A DNA stretch of 10,569 bases from positions 1 to 10,569 of the forward strand of contig JBCCMP010000150.1 in assembly GCA_039026295.1 (NCBI GenBank). Reading direction: 5' to 3'. A program made the position numbers and the translations under genes. The notes below the pieces were generated by a model, which was not told the origin of the DNA, did no database searches, and saw only the letters and a program-made list of their open reading frames with translations. Numbering within the stretch: the stretch's first letter is position 1; the number at the start of each line of letters is the position of its first letter. This document shows, one piece after another, positions 8,138-10,569 of this stretch. This DNA comes from Thermohalobaculum sp039026295. GTDB taxonomy: Bacteria; Pseudomonadota; Alphaproteobacteria; Rhodobacterales; Rhodobacteraceae.

Positions 8138-8151
8138 GAAACGGATATGAC

Positions 8152-8178
8152 TTTGCGGGTCTGCGGATACTCTCTTTA
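8152..8178 (-). promoter_or_regulatory. Weak sigma-28-like promoter facing motB
   Basis: On the minus strand TAAAGAGA (8178-8171) and CCCGCAAA (8159-8152) are separated by exactly 11 bases. The FliA (sigma-28) consensus is TAAAGTTT-N11-GCCGATAA. Spacing and the TAAA core fit, but the -10 matches only 5 of 8 bases. It would give a motB leader of about 70-75 bases. Many Rhodobacterales do not depend on FliA, so this is a weak candidate. Confidence 0.2.
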
Positions 8179-8205
8179 ACGAACGTGAAACCATCGTCCG
8201 GGACA

Positions 8206-8222
8206 TTAGGCCCGCTTAAGCG
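8206..8222 (+). promoter_or_regulatory. TTAGG-CCC-GCTTAAGC element upstream of fliM
   Basis: TTAGGCCCGCTTAAGCG includes the perfect 10-base palindrome CGCTTAAGCG (8213-8222) and ends 20 bases before the fliM GTG. It is nearly the same as the element upstream of flgE, TTAGG-ACCG-GCTTAAGC, but with a 3-base rather than 4-base middle. That shortens the CtrA-type half-site spacing to 6, so it would be a poorer CtrA site. Its closeness to the start codon would suit repression, or an initiator region on a short leader. Confidence 0.35.
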
Positions 8223-8232
8223 TTCTTCGGAC

Positions 8233-8236
8233 AGGA
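8233..8236 (+). promoter_or_regulatory. Ribosome-binding site that fixes the fliM GTG start
   Basis: AGGA lies 6 bases before the GTG at 8243. An in-frame TAG at 8207-8209 lies upstream with no ATG, GTG or TTG between it and the GTG. This rules out a longer N-terminus and makes GTG the best start; the next in-frame ATG is at 8291. Confidence 0.6.
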
Positions 8237-8242
8237 CTGGCT

Positions 8243-9202
8243 GTGAACGAAAGTACGAGTTTTCTGGTTCGCAAGTTGCGTGGCCCAAAGATGCGCATCT
8301 CGGGGTTTCCTGCGATGGAGCCCCTTTGCAATGCATTTGCGTCGATTGCCGCAACAATGGCGCGCAAAGAATATCGCACCGCCTTTGACGTGACGGTCTT
8401 CGGATACGAGGTGACGCGTCATGGCGAATACCTGCGTCGCCTGCGCCCGCCTTCTGCAATCTATATCCTCGCCTATCCGGAGGTGAGCGGCTTTGGCCTG
8501 ATGAAAGCGCACCCGCGGCTTCTGGGGAAAATCCTCGACATCTCGCTCGGAGGAAATGGCGAATTGGCCGATGGTGATGCTGGCCGCGCCCTAACACCTG
8601 TGGATCTGTCCATCTACAGCCGTTTTGTCGATGTTCTGTGCCGCGCCTTCCATGATGGGATCGTCGAGATTTGCGGTCGATCTCAGATCGGCCACCCACA
8701 CAAGACGAGGTTCGAAGAACAACCAGGCATGATCCGAATTGCGCCTGACCGCGCCCATATCTTTGTCATTAAGCTGAACTTCTTCATCGGGGAAGACTCC
8801 AACGGGGCAGGGATGGACTTTGTCGTGCCCGTCTCGACACTCGAGCCTTTGAAGCGCGATCTATCGAACATTGTCACCGCCAATGAAGCGACAAAGCGGA
8901 TGTGGGAACAGTACATGTTCGAGCAGGTCATGGATCTGCCTATGAAAGCCCAGGCGATCATAGATCTTGGCATGTTCAACATCGGTGAGCTCAGTCGTTT
9001 GGAACAGGGCCAACTTCTGGATCTGCCCCCCGACGCGATCGAAGGTGTGAATATCGTGGTCGAAACCGCGGAAGGGACTGTGAATCTCGCGAAGGGCAGG
9101 CTCGGGGCAAAGGGCCGACACAAAGCGCTTCGATTGAATGAAGAGCCATCAGGTGAGTTTCTGCAACCCCTCAAAACGCTGGTTGATCAAAGGTCAGACT
9201 AG
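8243..9202 (+). CDS. fliM: Flagellar motor switch protein FliM (variant N-terminus)
   Basis: This 319-aa protein is a FliM-type component of the flagellar C-ring, which passes torque from FliG and sets rotation. The CheC-like middle domain (about residues 18-215) carries the GGNG motif at 103-106, where FliM contacts FliG. It continues through TPVDLSIYSRFVDVLCRAF and FVIKLNFFIGE. The C-terminal SpoA (FliN-like) domain spans about 230-290: MDLPMKAQAIIDLGMFNIGE, then GQLLDLPPDAIEGVNIVVET. The usual N-terminal CheY-P-binding motif (LSQxEIDALL) is missing, and an upstream in-frame stop shows this is not a misplaced start. Rotation may therefore not respond to CheY in the classical way, or another C-ring protein may bind it. 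It diverges from motB and stands alone, without fliG or fliN. A FliM/FliN-family protein is certain; FliM is the best name. Confidence 0.88.
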   Translation: MNESTSFLVRKLRGPKMRISGFPAMEPLCNAFASIAATMARKEYRTAFDVTVFGYEVTRHGEYLRRLRPPSAIYILAYPEVSGFGLMKAHPRLLGKILDISLGGNGELADGDAGRALTPVDLSIYSRFVDVLCRAFHDGIVEICGRSQIGHPHKTRFEEQPGMIRIAPDRAHIFVIKLNFFIGEDSNGAGMDFVVPVSTLEPLKRDLSNIVTANEATKRMWEQYMFEQVMDLPMKAQAIIDLGMFNIGELSRLEQGQLLDLPPDAIEGVNIVVETAEGTVNLAKGRLGAKGRHKALRLNEEPSGEFLQPLKTLVDQRSD

Positions 9203-9219
9203 TCGCCGAAAACTGATAC

Positions 9220-9236
9220 GTCGGCTGTTTGCCGAC
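9220..9236 (+). terminator. Terminator-like stem-loop after fliM
   Basis: Perfect arms GTCGGC (9220-9225) and GCCGAC (9231-9236) enclose the loop TGTTT, 17 bases after the fliM stop. No U-run follows, so it is a weak intrinsic terminator at best. It may instead protect the fliM 3' end or pause polymerase. Confidence 0.3.
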
Positions 9237-9302
9237 CCTGCGCCGATGCTGATCTGCCGCGGTCAAAAGCGTAACGACCCGACTGATAAGCGTTGCGGTC
9301 TT

Positions 9303-9345
9303 CAGCCAGCGGTTTGTTGAGCGAAAAATGCAGTTTTGCTGGCTG
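9303..9345 (+). repeat. 8-bp inverted repeat with 27-base loop
   Basis: CAGCCAGC (9303-9310) pairs perfectly with GCTGGCTG (9338-9345). The loop contains GCGAAAAATGCAGTTTT, which can form a second small AAAA/TTTT stem. It spans the TGA at 9318-9320 that interrupts the long plus-strand frame. Function unknown; it is part of the structured non-coding region after fliM. Confidence 0.35.
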
Positions 9346-9374
9346 CCAAGGCCAAGGCCAAGGCGCAGCAGCAG
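9345..9374 (+). repeat. Short tandem repeats (GCCAAG)x3 and (CAG)x3
   Basis: Three perfect GCCAAG copies (9345-9362) are followed, after GCG, by three CAG copies (9366-9374). In the frame that is open here they read AKAKAKAQQQRAKELQ, an alanine- and lysine-rich helix-like stretch. This is either slipped-strand expansion in non-coding DNA or the remains of a basic, alanine-rich coding segment. Confidence 0.5.
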
Positions 9375-9716
9375 CGGGCGAAAGAGCTCCAGTCACGTGA
9401 AACATCTTCAACGGTAGATCTGGATAGTGTCCCGTGCACAGCAAACGATTCACCATGTCAGCTTGGTATCATGCGGTATTCGATAAAGCGCTTACGCTCA
9501 GATACACGTTTTTGGCGCGCAGAAAACTCATCGGTCAACGATGCCGCGATTTGTTTTCGGGCGGTGTCCGGCACGAGCCGCATCCGGTGCGTCGGGCAGG
9601 AAGAAGAAACCCATTGGGCTCATTCTTTCCGAAGCGAGGGAGCGTTCGCCGCCACACGCAACGGAACATGCGCTTTTCCTCTCGAAGAGTGATTCGGATC
9701 GAGGTGCAATCCAGCG

Positions 9717-9739
9717 GGTGATTTCTGCTGAAATTCACC
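9717..9739. repeat. Bulged hairpin in the fliM-aapJ gap
   Basis: GGTGATTTC (9717-9725) pairs with GAAATTCACC (9730-9739) across the loop TGCT, with one unpaired base on the right arm. No U-tract follows on either strand. It could be part of an RNA structure; nothing links it to a known element. Confidence 0.3.
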
Positions 9740-9960
9740 TATCACCGGACTTGATGGCGATCATGACCATCGTTGCGATAAAGGCTCGGGTTGCATCCGT
9801 CCACCGCCAGCCGCGGATGGTGCAAAACGCCAGAAGTTCAAATGTATGAAATGATTAACAAAAATCTGCAGCAGTGAAGTGCTGACATGCAACCTGCCGC
9901 ATCTGCGAAAAGAAACGCCCCGTTCGCCTTGACCGAACGCTTGACGCCGTCGCGCGCCCT

Positions 9961-10036
9961 TGCGCATGTTCGCGCACGGGGATCGACCCCGATCAATCAG
10001 AGCGACGCTGCAAAGCGCGCCCCGGTCAAAACCGGG
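9961..10036 (+). promoter_or_regulatory. Structured leader of aapJ with three hairpins
   Basis: Three hairpins precede the aapJ start. TGCGC/GCGCA (9961-9976, 6-base loop) is followed at once by CGGGG/CCCCG (9977-9991, 5-base loop), then 29 bases later by CCCGGT/ACCGGG (10021-10036, loop CAAA). The last hairpin ends 5 bases before the AGGA of the ribosome-binding region (AGGAAAGAGG, 10042-10051). No U-tract follows any of them. They could stabilise the abundant aapJ message or control its translation. Transcription start is unknown, so it is not certain that all three are transcribed. Confidence 0.4.
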
Positions 10037-10057
10037 ACATCAGGAAAGAGGTACGGA

Positions 10058-10569
10058 ATGAAAACTTCCCTTTTTGTCGGAACTCTGGCTGCTGCGGGTC
10101 TTGCCGCTGGCATGGCAGGTGCCGGTACTCTGGATGACGTGAAGGCCAAGGGCTTCGTACAGTGCGGCGTGTCTACCGGCGTGGCCGGCTTCGCGTACAC
10201 GAATGCCGACGGCGAGTGGGAAGGCTTCGACATCGCGGTCTGCCGCGCTGTTGCAGCTGCTGTCTTTGGCGACCCGAAGGCCGTCCAGTTCACCCCGACC
10301 ACAGGTAAGACGCGCTTCACCGCGCTGGCATCGGGCGAAGTCGACATGCTGGCCCGGAACACCACCTGGACCTTCAGCCGCGACGTCGACCTGAAGTTCG
10401 AGTTCGTGGGCGTCAACTACTATGACGGCCAGGGCTTCATGGTTCCCAAGGCACTGGGCGTCAGCTCGGCCACCGAACTAGATGGCGCCACCGTCTGCAT
10501 CCAGACGGGTACCACGACCGAGCTGAACCTCGCTGACTTCTTCCGCGTGAACAACATCAGCTACGAGCC
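10058..10569 (+). CDS. aapJ: General L-amino acid ABC transporter, periplasmic binding protein AapJ/BztA, 5' portion
   Basis: The first 170 codons of a family-3 solute-binding protein run off the right end of the window. It should bind amino acids in the periplasm and hand them to an AapQ/AapM permease with the AapP ATPase. The start is ATG at 10058, with GAGG 6 bases upstream inside AGGAAAGAGG. Residues 1-22 form a Sec signal peptide (MKTSLFVGTLAAAGLAAGMA, then GA) and the mature protein starts near GTLDDVKAKG. GEWEGFDIAVCRAVAAAVFG contains the family-3 binding-protein signature. TTGKTRFTALASGEVDMLAR and NTTWTFSRDVDLKFEFVGVN are hallmarks of the AapJ/BztA branch. The mature part has conserved cysteines C36, C62 and the one in TVCIQTG. 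Codon use is noticeably more biased (GGC, ACC, GCC, CTG, AAG) than in the flagellar genes, as expected for an abundant protein. BztA (glutamate/glutamine/aspartate) is the main alternative name. Confidence 0.93.
   Translation, partial: MKTSLFVGTLAAAGLAAGMAGAGTLDDVKAKGFVQCGVSTGVAGFAYTNADGEWEGFDIAVCRAVAAAVFGDPKAVQFTPTTGKTRFTALASGEVDMLARNTTWTFSRDVDLKFEFVGVNYYDGQGFMVPKALGVSSATELDGATVCIQTGTTTELNLADFFRVNNISYE

Larger units (their letters stand above)
8073..8242. promoter_or_regulatory. Divergent control region between motB and fliM
   Basis: This 170-base non-coding gap drives motB leftward and fliM rightward, so both promoters should lie here. It holds a short palindrome, a weak sigma-28-like promoter facing motB, and a TTAGG...GCTTAAGC element near fliM (listed separately). 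I found no convincing sigma-54 site (GG-N10-GC) in either direction and no strong sigma-70 promoter. Confidence 0.7.
9203..10057. other. 855-base stretch without a supported gene
   Basis: Between the fliM stop and aapJ I find no protein with a recognisable family, start signal and adequate length. One plus-strand frame stays open from inside fliM to 9692 except for one TGA (9318-9320). Other frames of 40-118 codons overlap each other on both strands, and none resembles a known protein. The stretch carries several hairpins, a GCCAAG/CAG tandem repeat, an AT-rich patch near 9835-9870 (TATGAAATGATTAACAAAAA) and a GC-rich structured leader before aapJ. It probably combines the fliM 3' end, decayed coding sequence and the aapJ promoter and leader. 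A small RNA or short unrecognised protein cannot be excluded. Confidence 0.6.

Noticed and set aside
7006..8242. Sigma-54 flagellar promoters (GG-N10-GC) in the motB-flgE and motB-fliM gaps
   Set aside because: TGGCAG occurs in both gaps but no correctly spaced GC-type -12 element follows on either strand.
9336..9692. 118-codon frame as a real gene
   Set aside because: It has only a TTG start with no convincing ribosome-binding site, no family resemblance, and loses protein-like character after about 40 codons. Treated as a possible remnant instead.
9703..9824. NtrC-type sites upstream of aapJ (GGTGCA at 9703-9708 and 9819-9824)
   Set aside because: Only half-sites are present; no TGCACC partner lies at the required spacing, so chance is the simpler explanation.
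1..10569. tRNA/rRNA genes, CRISPR arrays, insertion sequences, integrases, attachment sites
   Set aside because: Looked for by eye on both strands; no cloverleaf, regularly spaced repeats, transposase or integrase motifs, or long terminal inverted repeats were seen.

Overview
The window looks like chromosomal DNA from an alphaproteobacterium, most likely order Rhodobacterales (Roseobacter group). The evidence is the gene content, the reduced flagellar order motB-flgE-flgK-flgL-flgI, and an AapJ/BztA-type amino-acid binding protein of the kind common in marine Rhodobacterales. This placement comes from protein character and gene order, not from a database comparison.

Layout. (1) Bases 1-1983, plus strand, hold a tight housekeeping chain: the 3' end of rarA (replication-associated AAA+ ATPase), crcB (fluoride channel) and an RluC-type 23S rRNA pseudouridine synthase. 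Each gene overlaps the next by 4-8 bases. (2) Bases 1992-8072, minus strand, hold a flagellar unit read from right to left: motB (stator), flgE (hook), flgK and flgL (hook-filament junction), flgI (P-ring). It converges on rluC with an 8-base gap. (3) A 170-base divergent control region (8073-8242) separates motB from fliM (plus strand, 8243-9202), a C-ring switch protein without the usual N-terminal CheY-binding motif. (4) Bases 9203-10057 (855 bases) hold no gene I can defend, but do contain several hairpins, short tandem repeats and an interrupted open frame. (5) Bases 10058-10569 are the 5' part of aapJ, the periplasmic binding protein of a general L-amino-acid ABC transporter, which runs off the window.

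The flagellar genes work together. MotB anchors the stator to peptidoglycan, FliM is in the rotor C-ring, FlgI is the bushing around the rod, FlgE builds the hook, and FlgK/FlgL join hook to filament. Their partners (motA, fliG, fliN, rod genes, flgH, filament genes) are not in the window.

No gene here is obviously a new system. The points most worth a second look are a shared TTAGG...GCTTAAGC element upstream of both flgE and fliM (CtrA-like at flgE), a strong 13-bp hairpin between flgE and flgK, the FliM N-terminus, the large non-coding or decayed stretch after fliM, and a series of hairpins in the aapJ leader.
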